Shown: positions 39,509 through 47,797 of the stretch, piece by piece
How positions within the stretch are numbered: position 1 is the stretch's first letter
How the letters are laid out: each line of letters starts with the position of its first letter
NCBI GenBank assembly: GCA_947643165.1
Contig: CANRVB010000020.1
Location: 1 to 48,193, forward strand
Length of the DNA: 48,193 nt
Reading direction: 5' to 3'
Source: an uncultured Porphyromonadaceae bacterium
GTDB taxonomy: Bacteria; Bacteroidota; Bacteroidia; Bacteroidales; Muribaculaceae
Notes under the pieces: model-generated
The model's input: the letters and a program-made list of their open reading frames with translations, nothing else
Database searches by the model: none
What the model was told of the DNA's origin: nothing
Made by a program: the position numbers and the translations under genes

Positions 39509-42500
39509 CAGTCTACAGATAGCTTTTTACGGCGTCTGATCAGGAGCACTACTCCAACAAGCGCCAATACAACTATCACTCCTACAATAACGCCGTTGAT
39601 GCGGCTTGTAGTATGCTCGGTAGAGTTCAATTCCTCCTTCTGCATCACCATTCCATCGTCAGCGCTACCCAGATTTTCGGCGCGTATGGTTCCGATAGCC
39701 TCATTGTACTGGGCCGCCGTCTGCTGCGGGACCTTCGAGGATATGAAGTCGCGAAGTTTGGCATTATCGCACACAAAACCGGAGCAACTGGGCTTATATT
39801 CGTTGACAATTTCCGTATGCAACTCTGCCAGAGCCGACAATTGTTCGTCCGATGCCTTCCACATACCCTTGCGGGCGGTCTCGAGCATCACCGCGGTTAT
39901 CTCTTCGATTGCCGCCGGATTCTTGTCCTTGAAGTAATCCTTTAGTCCGAGATTGTTTTTGTCGGCCACATAAGTATCATAGATATCATCCCAAAGCTCA
40001 TTGTCAATGGCATCAGGCTTCATCACGTTCCAGCCATATGTATTGCGGATAATGTCGGCAAATCCAGACGCATCGCCCGAACCACCCTTCATCTTGCCCT
40101 GGATATACGCAGGATTTAAGATAGTGGTACGGCTCTCTACTCCGATTGCCTCCTTCACCTCCTGCATGCGGGCCTTGTTGCGGTTGCGGTAATCGCTCAG
40201 GTAGGCATCGGGGTCCTTTCCGGTCACATTGCGGACGGCAAGATTCATACCTCCCATGAACTCATACACATGGTCAAGGCTGAGAGCGCCCCATGTGTTG
40301 CTCTGACGCGGCTGCACCACGACATCGGTACGGGTCAGAGCTGCCTCAAAAGCGTAGTCCTGCATCTTCTCCCAGTCCTCTTCGCTTCCATATATGGCAC
40401 CCATATTCTGCATATAGGTCTCGGCTATCTCCGACTCGTTTTCCCAACGGTCTCCAGCCTCAACCATACCCTGGATGCCACTGCCATAGTTTCCGTTAAC
40501 ACCGCCAAATACTCTTGCAGTCGACAGCTCGCGTGCTTCCTTCGGAGTCACGCCCTTGTCTACAAGATGTCGCTCTGATTCTACAACACCTTCGGCAACA
40601 TAGTTGGGATACTCCTTGTCATTAGCCTCGGCAGCCATCTTCACCGCGCGGCTTATAAGAAACAGACGCGATGCGGCAAGATCGCGAAGCTGACCGCTGG
40701 TCTGCACCACCACATCTATACGCGGACGACCAAGCTCTGCCGACGGGATCAGCTTCAGATCGGTGACGCGACCAAACGGATCACGCACAGGCTCTACGCC
40801 AAGCATATAGAGTACCTGACCTATCGTAGCGCCCTCTGTCTCAATAAATTCGCTACTCCATAGCGTATAGCTAACCTTGCGTGGAACGGAGTCGCCATGA
40901 GCCTTGCGATACATAGCTATAGTGTTATCAGCGAGACCTTTGGCCTTTTCCCAAGCCACAGCCGACGGAGTTTCTTCCGCATTGACAGCAAACATATTCC
41001 TACCCGTAGGCAGAATATTGGGATTAAGTACCGGATCTCCTCCCGAAGTAGGGGTGATATAACCGCCGGCAAGAGCGTTGACGATAGACTTCAGCTCGGA
41101 TTGTGGACTCTCAGCAAGCGACTTCTTGTACTTTGTCACATTATTGACCGCTCTTTCAAGTTCTACTACTGCCGCCGAAAATTCCATCTCATCTTTGGTA
41201 TAATTAGGCTGCTTCATCATGCCCATGCCGGACATTCCGCCTCCATGAGCCGCATTGCCGGCCTGCTTGCCGCCCTGCTTCTTTCGCTTCATCGCAGCCT
41301 TCATCTTTTCTATGGCCTCGTCATCGGCACCCATCTTCTTAGCCATCTCAAGAGCCTTCTCCGGGCTCATTCCGGCCTTCGACATCATCGACTTCATGGC
41401 CGACGTTTTGGGACGGTCCGACAGCTTGGAGGTCGACTGCGCGGTTGGTGTCATCATCGACCCCATGACCATCATCTTCGACAACATATCCTTCGAACCA
41501 TTTATCATCATGTCGATAGTACGCGCACTGTCAAGCTCCTCTCGGCTTATTCCGGCAATGCGGCACAACTCGTCATCGTCAATATGTTTTCCCGACGAAA
41601 GCAGTCCGTTCACCATATTTCGGGCCTTGCTGCCATATTCACGGGTGAAGCGGCTACGGTTGCGGTCATAGTCTATATTTGTGCGTCCACGCTGCTTGTC
41701 AAGGTTATACAGGCTATAGGCTATCGGATCGACAGTCATGGCATATACCGTTGAGTTGATGTTTGCTTCCTCATATGGAACTCCCATCACATACAGTGCG
41801 CCTGTTATCTTTTCATTTGCCAACTCCTCGGCGAATGTCTCTATTCTGGCAATATCATCTGCCGTATAAGGCTGTGACAGCACACTGTCAAGACGTAGTT
41901 CCCGATGTATTCCAAGCTCTACGGCATACTTCTTTACCAACAGCGAAGCCTTCTCTACAGCGCTCTGATTCACATTATCGGCTCCTATCTGACGGTTGTA
42001 CTCTGCCACAGCGTCCGACAGGTTCTTATATATACCCCTCACCTCACTCTCCTTGAACGGAGGAGTCAGATAGTTTATGATCCCGGCATAACTACGGCGC
42101 TTGGCCATCATGGCCTCTCCTACATTGCTCGTGGAATAGATATAGAAGTGCGGTATCGTACCTACCAGACGGTCTGGCCAGTCATTGCTGCCCAGTGCCA
42201 CCTGCTTGCGAGGTGTGAACTCAAGGCTGCCGTGTGCGCCGAAATGTATCAGAGCATCAGCACCGAAACCATGTCGTGCCCACAGATAGGCCGCGACATA
42301 GTTGTGAGGAGGGGCCGCATCCGTGCCATGGACTATCTTGAAGTCATCATCGCCCAGACCGGCGGCTGTCTGAGGTATCAGCACCACATTACCGAACTGA
42401 AGGCGCGCCAACGCCAGATCGCCGTCTTCGTTCTTCAGACCATGACCGGGAAAATCACCGTCAACACGGTCTATCTCGGCTCGCATCTCTTCGGACATCG

Positions 42501-43839
42501 ATGCCTTGCACCAGCTGTCATAGGCCTCTCTGCCTATTATTTCCGGTGAGTTATTCTTCACAAAATCATCTTTGGCACCGAGAGCATATTCATTGAACAC
42601 CTTGCCCTGCTCATTTATCATTACCTCCAGAGCCTCTGCGCTTGCCGGAAGATTCTCTACCTTGTAGCCCTCTTCTTTCAGCTTGCGCAGAAGATTGTAC
42701 AGCGACGGGGCAACTTCCATTCCCTCGGCCACAAGAGCGTTCTGACCAGGACCCTTGAAATAGAATATTGCGACTCGCTTTTCCGAATTATCCTGCGACT
42801 GCAGCTCTATATAGTTGCTCACAGTCTCCACAAACTCATCAAGACGGCCCGGTATAGCTTCAACATACGGCAACCCGTCATCGCCCTTGAAATGAGCGAA
42901 AAGCGAGTACGGACGTATCGCTCCATCTATCTCTGGAGTTACTATGCTCTGCGACATGAATCCTCCGTTCATACCCATCTTGTCGGCCATCCACTCATCA
43001 TAGTCTCGGTTGACATTAAGAGGCGAGAACAGTGGTATATTATGCTCCTTTATATAGTTCACTACCATATCGCCCATGCGGCCGTGTGCCATATTGATCA
43101 TGGCTGCCACATCTACCGAGTCCGCATGGCCATCCTTTATGAACAGCTGGATCGAATTGACCGGATACACCACATTTCCTTTACGCTCAAGCGTGGCTAC
43201 CAGACTGTCTGAAACGCCCATCTGACCCGTCAGTATCACCTTCGGTGCTCCGGCCTTCATCTTCCCCGACTTCGTCAGAAAAGCCTCATACTCGGCAACC
43301 GAATTGAAGTTCAGCTCATCTTCATCTCCAGGATAATACATCAGCGACGATATGTAGCCGACAGGATCGCCCGGTTCTTCCGCAAACAGCTTCTTCCCGT
43401 CTATATACTTGCGCACATACTTCAGCATATTCCGGTAATTGCTCTTTCCTCCGGCAAGATACTGCTTCAGGAAACTCTGGTCTACCGAATCCACCGATAC
43501 TATCAGATTCTCTGGATTCGTAGCCGCTGTGGTCAGGACGGGAGTTCCCGACTCGGCAGCAGCCTCAAGTGCCTTCCGCTGTTCATCTGTAATCCGGAGA
43601 CCCATTCCGTTGACAAATACCATATCATACTTCCCGGCGCGCTCCAGCTCCTCCGGACTCATCTCATCTATCTTCACAAAGCTGTTATCATTAGCCTTGG
43701 AGATCTGGCCCAACGCTATGGCCTGATAATTCACAAATGCTATGCGCGTCGGACTCGCTATCGTCCGCCACGCAACAATGACACCGGCTACAACAGCCAG
43801 TGCCAATATCGACAGTATTATTATCTTTTTCCGTGACAT
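39508..43839 (-). CDS. hmuS: HmuS: membrane-anchored CobN/Mg-chelatase-like haem-processing protein
   Basis: 1443 residues. An N-terminal hydrophobic anchor (about 5-26) and a C-terminal span (about 1410-1432, GVIVGVIVVLALVGVVLLI) with a basic tail enclose a huge CobN-like chelatase domain; motifs include HFGAHGSLEFTPRKQVALG and GVEPVRDPFGRVTDLKLIPS. Although related to the cobaltochelatase large subunit, context and double anchoring mark it as HmuS of the haem-uptake operon; relatives are reported to act on haem iron under anaerobic conditions. A Met-rich low-complexity insert lies at about 785-875. The gene starts 6 bp after hmuR. Confidence 0.92.
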   Translation of the reverse strand: MSRKKIIILSILALAVVAGVIVAWRTIASPTRIAFVNYQAIALGQISKANDNSFVKIDEMSPEELERAGKYDMVFVNGMGLRITDEQRKALEAAAESGTPVLTTAATNPENLIVSVDSVDQSFLKQYLAGGKSNYRNMLKYVRKYIDGKKLFAEEPGDPVGYISSLMYYPGDEDELNFNSVAEYEAFLTKSGKMKAGAPKVILTGQMGVSDSLVATLERKGNVVYPVNSIQLFIKDGHADSVDVAAMINMAHGRMGDMVVNYIKEHNIPLFSPLNVNRDYDEWMADKMGMNGGFMSQSIVTPEIDGAIRPYSLFAHFKGDDGLPYVEAIPGRLDEFVETVSNYIELQSQDNSEKRVAIFYFKGPGQNALVAEGMEVAPSLYNLLRKLKEEGYKVENLPASAEALEVMINEQGKVFNEYALGAKDDFVKNNSPEIIGREAYDSWCKASMSEEMRAEIDRVDGDFPGHGLKNEDGDLALARLQFGNVVLIPQTAAGLGDDDFKIVHGTDAAPPHNYVAAYLWARHGFGADALIHFGAHGSLEFTPRKQVALGSNDWPDRLVGTIPHFYIYSTSNVGEAMMAKRRSYAGIINYLTPPFKESEVRGIYKNLSDAVAEYNRQIGADNVNQSAVEKASLLVKKYAVELGIHRELRLDSVLSQPYTADDIARIETFAEELANEKITGALYVMGVPYEEANINSTVYAMTVDPIAYSLYNLDKQRGRTNIDYDRNRSRFTREYGSKARNMVNGLLSSGKHIDDDELCRIAGISREELDSARTIDMMINGSKDMLSKMMVMGSMMTPTAQSTSKLSDRPKTSAMKSMMSKAGMSPEKALEMAKKMGADDEAIEKMKAAMKRKKQGGKQAGNAAHGGGMSGMGMMKQPNYTKDEMEFSAAVVELERAVNNVTKYKKSLAESPQSELKSIVNALAGGYITPTSGGDPVLNPNILPTGRNMFAVNAEETPSAVAWEKAKGLADNTIAMYRKAHGDSVPRKVSYTLWSSEFIETEGATIGQVLYMLGVEPVRDPFGRVTDLKLIPSAELGRPRIDVVVQTSGQLRDLAASRLFLISRAVKMAAEANDKEYPNYVAEGVVESERHLVDKGVTPKEARELSTARVFGGVNGNYGSGIQGMVEAGDRWENESEIAETYMQNMGAIYGSEEDWEKMQDYAFEAALTRTDVVVQPRQSNTWGALSLDHVYEFMGGMNLAVRNVTGKDPDAYLSDYRNRNKARMQEVKEAIGVESRTTILNPAYIQGKMKGGSGDASGFADIIRNTYGWNVMKPDAIDNELWDDIYDTYVADKNNLGLKDYFKDKNPAAIEEITAVMLETARKGMWKASDEQLSALAELHTEIVNEYKPSCSGFVCDNAKLRDFISSKVPQQTAAQYNEAIGTIRAENLGSADDGMVMQKEELNSTEHTTSRINGVIVGVIVVLALVGVVLLIRRRKKLSVD

Positions 43840-43845
43840 GATAGT

Positions 43846-45771
43846 TTATTTAAACATCTGGTCCACATCTATCGACAAACCTATCGCAAACGATATTCCT
43901 GTTGTCGACGGTGTGCTGCTGTAATTATACTTTGGTACGTAATTAAATAGATTGTCTATCGTGGCGATAACATCTATTCCCTTCCATACGCTTTGGGTTA
44001 TGTTGAGCTTCCACATCGTATAACCCGGATACTTCACGCTCTCCGTTTCCTCATACGATGATGTCGAGGTAAATTCATCTACCGTTACATTCGACAGCAC
44101 GCGCCCGTTCAGTGCCGCCATGATGCCGTAATTTTTCCACCGCTTGGTATAATCCAGGCGCATTGTCGCCGTGTGCGGACGTGTCGACGATGAATACGGA
44201 TCGCCACGCTTCACATGCTCCTTCGTGAACATATACGACGCCCTGGCTCCAAGGCCCCACCTTGTCTTCCACGACACATTCGCATCTATTCCGGCTATGC
44301 TCACATTATTGATATTCGTATACACCATACCCTGCAGACCTTGGCTCCACGCTGTCGTTATCCGGTTATCCACAAGATTGCAGAAGCCGCCAAGCGTTGC
44401 ATTGAAGAGTCCCTTTGTATACTCTGCCGATACCTGGAAATTATTGCTCGACTCAGGTTTCAGATCCGGATTTCCGTATATCATGAAAATGCCGGCCATA
44501 TCGAAGTTCATATACATCTCCTTGAGTGTTGGCGCGCGGAAACCGCCCGCATAACACCCTCTGAACGTCACTCGGTCCTTCCGGTACATACCGCTCACTC
44601 TTCCCGACCAGTGCGACATGCTCGACTCCGAGAAGTAGTCATATCGGCCCCCTACGATCACGTTCAGATCCTTGCGGAAGTTCATGTCAAACTGCGCGAA
44701 TCCGTCAGCCGTCAGCTGCTTCTTGTCGCCGTTGTCCTCAAACTGATACGTCATCAGGTAGTCGCCCATCACATCGCCGCCAACGGTCAGTATATGCTTC
44801 CCGCCGAAAGTATGGTTATACACGGCCTTTCCGATGTTCTGCACATTCGAATAATCCCGCACATCCTTCTTCGACGCTACCATATAGTCGCTCTTGTCAT
44901 ACTGGTCAAACGAGTAGCTCACCTCCAGATTCCGGCCCGCGCTCAGATCATACAGTCCCTTCAGGCCACCCGAAAAGTCACGATACCTGTCATGCACGTT
45001 CGTCTGCGCATTGCGCTCCCTGAAGAAGTAGCCGGCCCGGCCTGTCAGCTTCAGTCTGTCGGTCACCCTGTATGTCAGTCGCTCCTTCACATTCCAGGTC
45101 CCGCCGCCGTAAAAACGCGAGTAGTCGCCTCCGTTCTTCATGTCATACGAGTCTATATGCGTATGCTGTGCCGACGTCGAGCTCGATATCTTGCCCCTGT
45201 TCACGCTCAGGTTCACACCATAACGCTGCTCATTATGATCTCCGTAACGGGCATTGGCATTCAAGGTCCACGGTTCGCTGCTCTCGCGGCTTATTATGTT
45301 TACCACGCCTCCTACGGCGTTCGATCCATATATCGACGAGGCCGCGCCCTTCACTATCTCTATCTTCCCGGCATCATTCAGATTCAGCCTGCTGTAGTCA
45401 ACATTGTCCAGCGTCTCGCCGGCCACGCGCTCTCCATCTATCAGAAACAGTATCGAATTTCCCCCGAAGCCCTGCATGTTCAGCGATACCTGCTGGTTCA
45501 TCGAATACGAGAATTCTATACCCGGAAGCTCCGCCTGCAGCAGATCACTTATATTGGTCGCATCGCTCTTCTTTATATCGCCAGCGCTTATCACTCTGGT
45601 CAGGATTGGCGAATCTTTCAGCAGTTTCGGGGTGCGTGTTCCGGTCACCACGACTTCCGACAATGTCTTGTTTAGTGCCTTCTCTATCGAGTCAAGCTCC
45701 TCCTCCGTATATGGCGAAGCTACGGCGGCGAGTGTCCAACCCAACCCGATCAACACTATAGCTCTCTTCAT
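43846..45771 (-). CDS. hmuR: HmuR: TonB-dependent haem receptor
   Basis: 641 residues. A signal peptide (MKRAIVLIGLGWTLAAVA) and a TonB box within SEVVVTGTRT (about 38-47) are followed by the plug (ISDLLQAELPGIEFSYSMNQ ... KIEIVKGAASSIYGSNAVGG) and a 22-strand-type barrel. It has the haem-receptor landmark FRAPTLKEMYMNF followed by YGNPDLKPESS. It imports haem delivered by HmuY across the outer membrane with TonB energy. It lies between hmuY (29 bp) and hmuS (6 bp). Confidence 0.93.
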   Translation of the reverse strand: MKRAIVLIGLGWTLAAVASPYTEEELDSIEKALNKTLSEVVVTGTRTPKLLKDSPILTRVISAGDIKKSDATNISDLLQAELPGIEFSYSMNQQVSLNMQGFGGNSILFLIDGERVAGETLDNVDYSRLNLNDAGKIEIVKGAASSIYGSNAVGGVVNIISRESSEPWTLNANARYGDHNEQRYGVNLSVNRGKISSSTSAQHTHIDSYDMKNGGDYSRFYGGGTWNVKERLTYRVTDRLKLTGRAGYFFRERNAQTNVHDRYRDFSGGLKGLYDLSAGRNLEVSYSFDQYDKSDYMVASKKDVRDYSNVQNIGKAVYNHTFGGKHILTVGGDVMGDYLMTYQFEDNGDKKQLTADGFAQFDMNFRKDLNVIVGGRYDYFSESSMSHWSGRVSGMYRKDRVTFRGCYAGGFRAPTLKEMYMNFDMAGIFMIYGNPDLKPESSNNFQVSAEYTKGLFNATLGGFCNLVDNRITTAWSQGLQGMVYTNINNVSIAGIDANVSWKTRWGLGARASYMFTKEHVKRGDPYSSSTRPHTATMRLDYTKRWKNYGIMAALNGRVLSNVTVDEFTSTSSYEETESVKYPGYTMWKLNITQSVWKGIDVIATIDNLFNYVPKYNYSSTPSTTGISFAIGLSIDVDQMFK

Positions 45772-45800
45772 TTCTTCCTTTTGGTTATGGATACTTACTT

Positions 45801-46445
45801 TTACAGCGGATAGATGTAGCGCAGGGTCATATACCCTTTCACGCCCGAATCATCCATATAATTCTCAAGCTTCACGGCCGCGCGCTCTCCATTCTTCATC
45901 TTCACTACATACACCCTCTCCGACGGCGTGTAGATGGGAGGCATCTCGCTCTTGTCGACATTCAGCCACTTCGACATCTCCGGATTATAGTACGATTCCT
46001 TATACTCCAGATACCCGGCCATCATGTTCGACACATCGGTGATTATCGTTTCTGTTGTCCAGATATCCTCTACAAAGCTCTCCTCTGCTATATTTCCCAG
46101 GCCTATCGCTTTATATATATCGCTCTCCGTTGTCTCTGCTACGGCGCCCCCGTTCGTTTTCACATCATACCGGTGTATGGCTATGTCCCAGTCCGCTGGC
46201 TCCGCTTCATCAACCCCGAGAGTATCTATCCTCTCATCCGAGAAATCTATATACGTCCAGCGCTTGTAGTCCGTGGCATTGACATATATCTTCCCGGCCT
46301 CACCCTTCGTGCTCGGTTCTACGAATCCATACTCGCTTGTCGTCACCGGCTCATCATAGATATCGCTGAATATACCTTCGCACGACGAGAGCGACATTAT
46401 GCATATCGCTCCCGCAAGAATCATTACTTTTAATGATCTCATCAT
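45801..46445 (-). CDS. hmuY: HmuY-family haem-binding lipoprotein (hemophore)
   Basis: 214 residues. Lipoprotein signal with C22 (MSLSSC). The HmuY core is recognisable in KIYVNATDYKRWTYIDFSD and ADWDIAIHRYDVKTNGGAVA. P. gingivalis HmuY holds haem with two His, whereas several Bacteroidales relatives use two Met; here Met occurs in MMAGYLEY, NPEMSKW and KSEMPP, and His is scarce, so Met ligation is more likely. The protein captures haem at the cell surface and passes it to HmuR. Second gene of the operon. Confidence 0.9.
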   Translation of the reverse strand: MMRSLKVMILAGAICIMSLSSCEGIFSDIYDEPVTTSEYGFVEPSTKGEAGKIYVNATDYKRWTYIDFSDERIDTLGVDEAEPADWDIAIHRYDVKTNGGAVAETTESDIYKAIGLGNIAEESFVEDIWTTETIITDVSNMMAGYLEYKESYYNPEMSKWLNVDKSEMPPIYTPSERVYVVKMKNGERAAVKLENYMDDSGVKGYMTLRYIYPL

Positions 46446-46465
46446 ATTTACCTCTACCTGTTATC

Positions 46466-47299
46466 TTAATTCCCTTCCGGCATGTCGCCCGTATGGAATG
46501 TCACTGTCAGACCACCCATCACCGTCGGCATCGTGAACGTAAACGTAGGATCATCCTTCGCCGCATCTATGCTGCCGCTCAGCTTGCACGCATAATCCTT
46601 TAAATTTCCGTTCATACCCATCTTGGTCGTGCCCTCTCCGCTCAGCGTGAACACTCCGGCCTCATATGTCGCCTTGACATTCTTAACCGAGAATTCGCCC
46701 CACGAATCCGATGTATAGGCCACCGAATAGCTGCCGTCTCCATTAGCCGTGATCTCTATGGTCTGGTCATCCGCCAGCATGCTCTGAAAATACGCGCTCT
46801 TGGCCTCAGTGTATCCCGTATAGGTACCCGGCACTACTATTTCTGCCGGAACCTCTCCGGGCTTGAACTCTATTGTCAGTCCGCCCATCACCGCCGGACA
46901 CTTGAATGTCACCGTTGCCTCGCCGTTCTCTACTACGCCCGACATCTGGCATTCATATTCCTTCTGGCTGCTGCCGGCCATTCCCATTACCGATTTTCCG
47001 CTGCCGGCTATCGTATAGCCCGAACCCGACTCAGCTACTGTCGCATCCTCAATCGTGATCGTACCCCACGTCGACGACACATACCCTACAGTCACTTTAT
47101 TTATCTCACTCGTGCCCTTTATCGTCAATGTCTGCTCGGCTGCTACCTGATTGCCGAAATACTGGCATCCGGCTACTGTATAACCCTCATACGTACCGGC
47201 CACACGGTCGGCATAGTTTGTGGCAGGATCATCATTGCTGCTGCACGAAGCGAAGCTTACGATAGTGGCGATCAAAAGCAGAAAATGCAACTTTTTCAT
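46466..47299 (-). CDS. Tandem calycin-like beta-barrel lipoprotein heading the hmu operon
   Basis: 277 residues. Lipoprotein signal ending at C19 (VSFASC), followed by SSNDD, an acidic stretch typical of surface-exported Bacteroidetes lipoproteins. Two homologous repeats, about 33-150 and 156-272, share GTYxGYT, a STWGTITI/SWGEFSV strand, KxxMGM (M105-M107 and M227-M229) and P-x-VMGGLT (137-142 and 260-265). Each resembles the Bacteroidales calycin-like fold, which often binds hydrophobic ligands. It is the first gene of the haem operon, 20 bp before hmuY, and absent from the classic six-gene order. A second haem- or porphyrin-binding protein is a reasonable inference. Confidence 0.82.
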   Translation of the reverse strand: MKKLHFLLLIATIVSFASCSSNDDPATNYADRVAGTYEGYTVAGCQYFGNQVAAEQTLTIKGTSEINKVTVGYVSSTWGTITIEDATVAESGSGYTIAGSGKSVMGMAGSSQKEYECQMSGVVENGEATVTFKCPAVMGGLTIEFKPGEVPAEIVVPGTYTGYTEAKSAYFQSMLADDQTIEITANGDGSYSVAYTSDSWGEFSVKNVKATYEAGVFTLSGEGTTKMGMNGNLKDYACKLSGSIDAAKDDPTFTFTMPTVMGGLTVTFHTGDMPEGN

Positions 47300-47338
47300 C
47301 TTTACTCTCTCTTTGGTTTATGATTGGTTTTGATGCTG

Positions 47339-47346
47339 CAAAATTA
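47339..47346 (-). promoter_or_regulatory. Promoter of the hmu operon (-7 box with -33 TTG)
   Basis: On the minus strand the -7 box reads TAATTTTG. A TTG at 47367-47369 (minus strand) lies exactly 20 nt upstream, the canonical -33 spacing, making this the best full promoter in the window. The ATG is at 47299, preceded by a purine-rich AGAGAGAG ribosome-binding region. No certain Fur box was recognised. Confidence 0.7.
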
Positions 47347-47447
47347 CTGCCATTCCGACGCCCCGGCAATTCCCAATTTTAGGTAATTTCTCATGCAAAA
47401 CGCCACTCCATATACACAATTTTGAGTATACACCGTCCCTTCACCCT

Positions 47448-47480
47448 CAGTTCACCTCCAGTTCACCCCCAGTTAACCAC
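47448..47480 (-). repeat. Three tandem 11-bp repeats upstream of the hmu promoter
   Basis: Units CAGTTCACCTC, CAGTTCACCCC and CAGTTAACCAC are in register with an 11-bp period; a weaker fourth unit precedes them. They lie about 80-110 bp upstream of the hmu -33 element. One-turn direct repeats are typical binding sites of OmpR-family regulators, but low-complexity origin is possible in this C-rich stretch. Confidence 0.45.
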
Positions 47481-47650
47481 CCTCTCAGCAGCCGTCAGCC
47501 ACTTTTTCTGTCTTCTACTCCCCTTCTTCAATCTTCTTTAATTGCCAAAACATCTCCTCTTATTCTCCAAACTGCCGTTTTCATCCGTTCGCGGAATATT
47601 TATGCACCTTTTATGTACAAATTTTATATATCATTCGTTTATTTCATCAC

Positions 47651-47797
47651 TATCTTTGTATCGGTAAAATTGAGAGATATATAGGTATGATTCACTACGA
47701 TTCAAAGTAATATATTGGGATTTATGGATAAAGATTTGGTAAAAGATTGATCAAAATCGGGGAGTGCGCTGACGACAGTGCGCTCCCCGGTTCTTTT
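47651..47797 (+). ncRNA. Candidate small RNA with own promoter and terminator
   Basis: A -7 box TATCTTTG (47651-47658) is followed about 100 bp later by a strong hairpin at 47758-47770 / 47777-47789 (13 bp including two G-U pairs, 6-nt loop) and the U-rich TTCTTTT. The predicted transcript of about 130 nt has no credible protein frame; the only ATGs give 7- and 8-codon peptides (at 47687 and 47724). It is divergent from the hmu operon. It may be a regulatory small RNA or a leader peptide unit; conservation has not been tested. Confidence 0.35.

Noticed and set aside
40897..41754. Plus-strand open frame (285 codons) opposite hmuS
   Set aside because: Antisense shadow; Leu/His/Arg-rich sequence caused by the complement of the Met-rich and Ala-rich hmuS codons.
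39508..43839. CobN cobaltochelatase for cobalamin synthesis
   Set aside because: No cobalamin genes are nearby, the protein has membrane anchors at both ends, and the operon order is that of hmu, so HmuS is the better call.
44215..45675. Long plus-strand open frame (486 codons) opposite hmuR
   Set aside because: It is exactly antisense to a well-supported TonB receptor, is rich in His, Arg and Ile from reversed codons, and has no recognisable domain or promoter.
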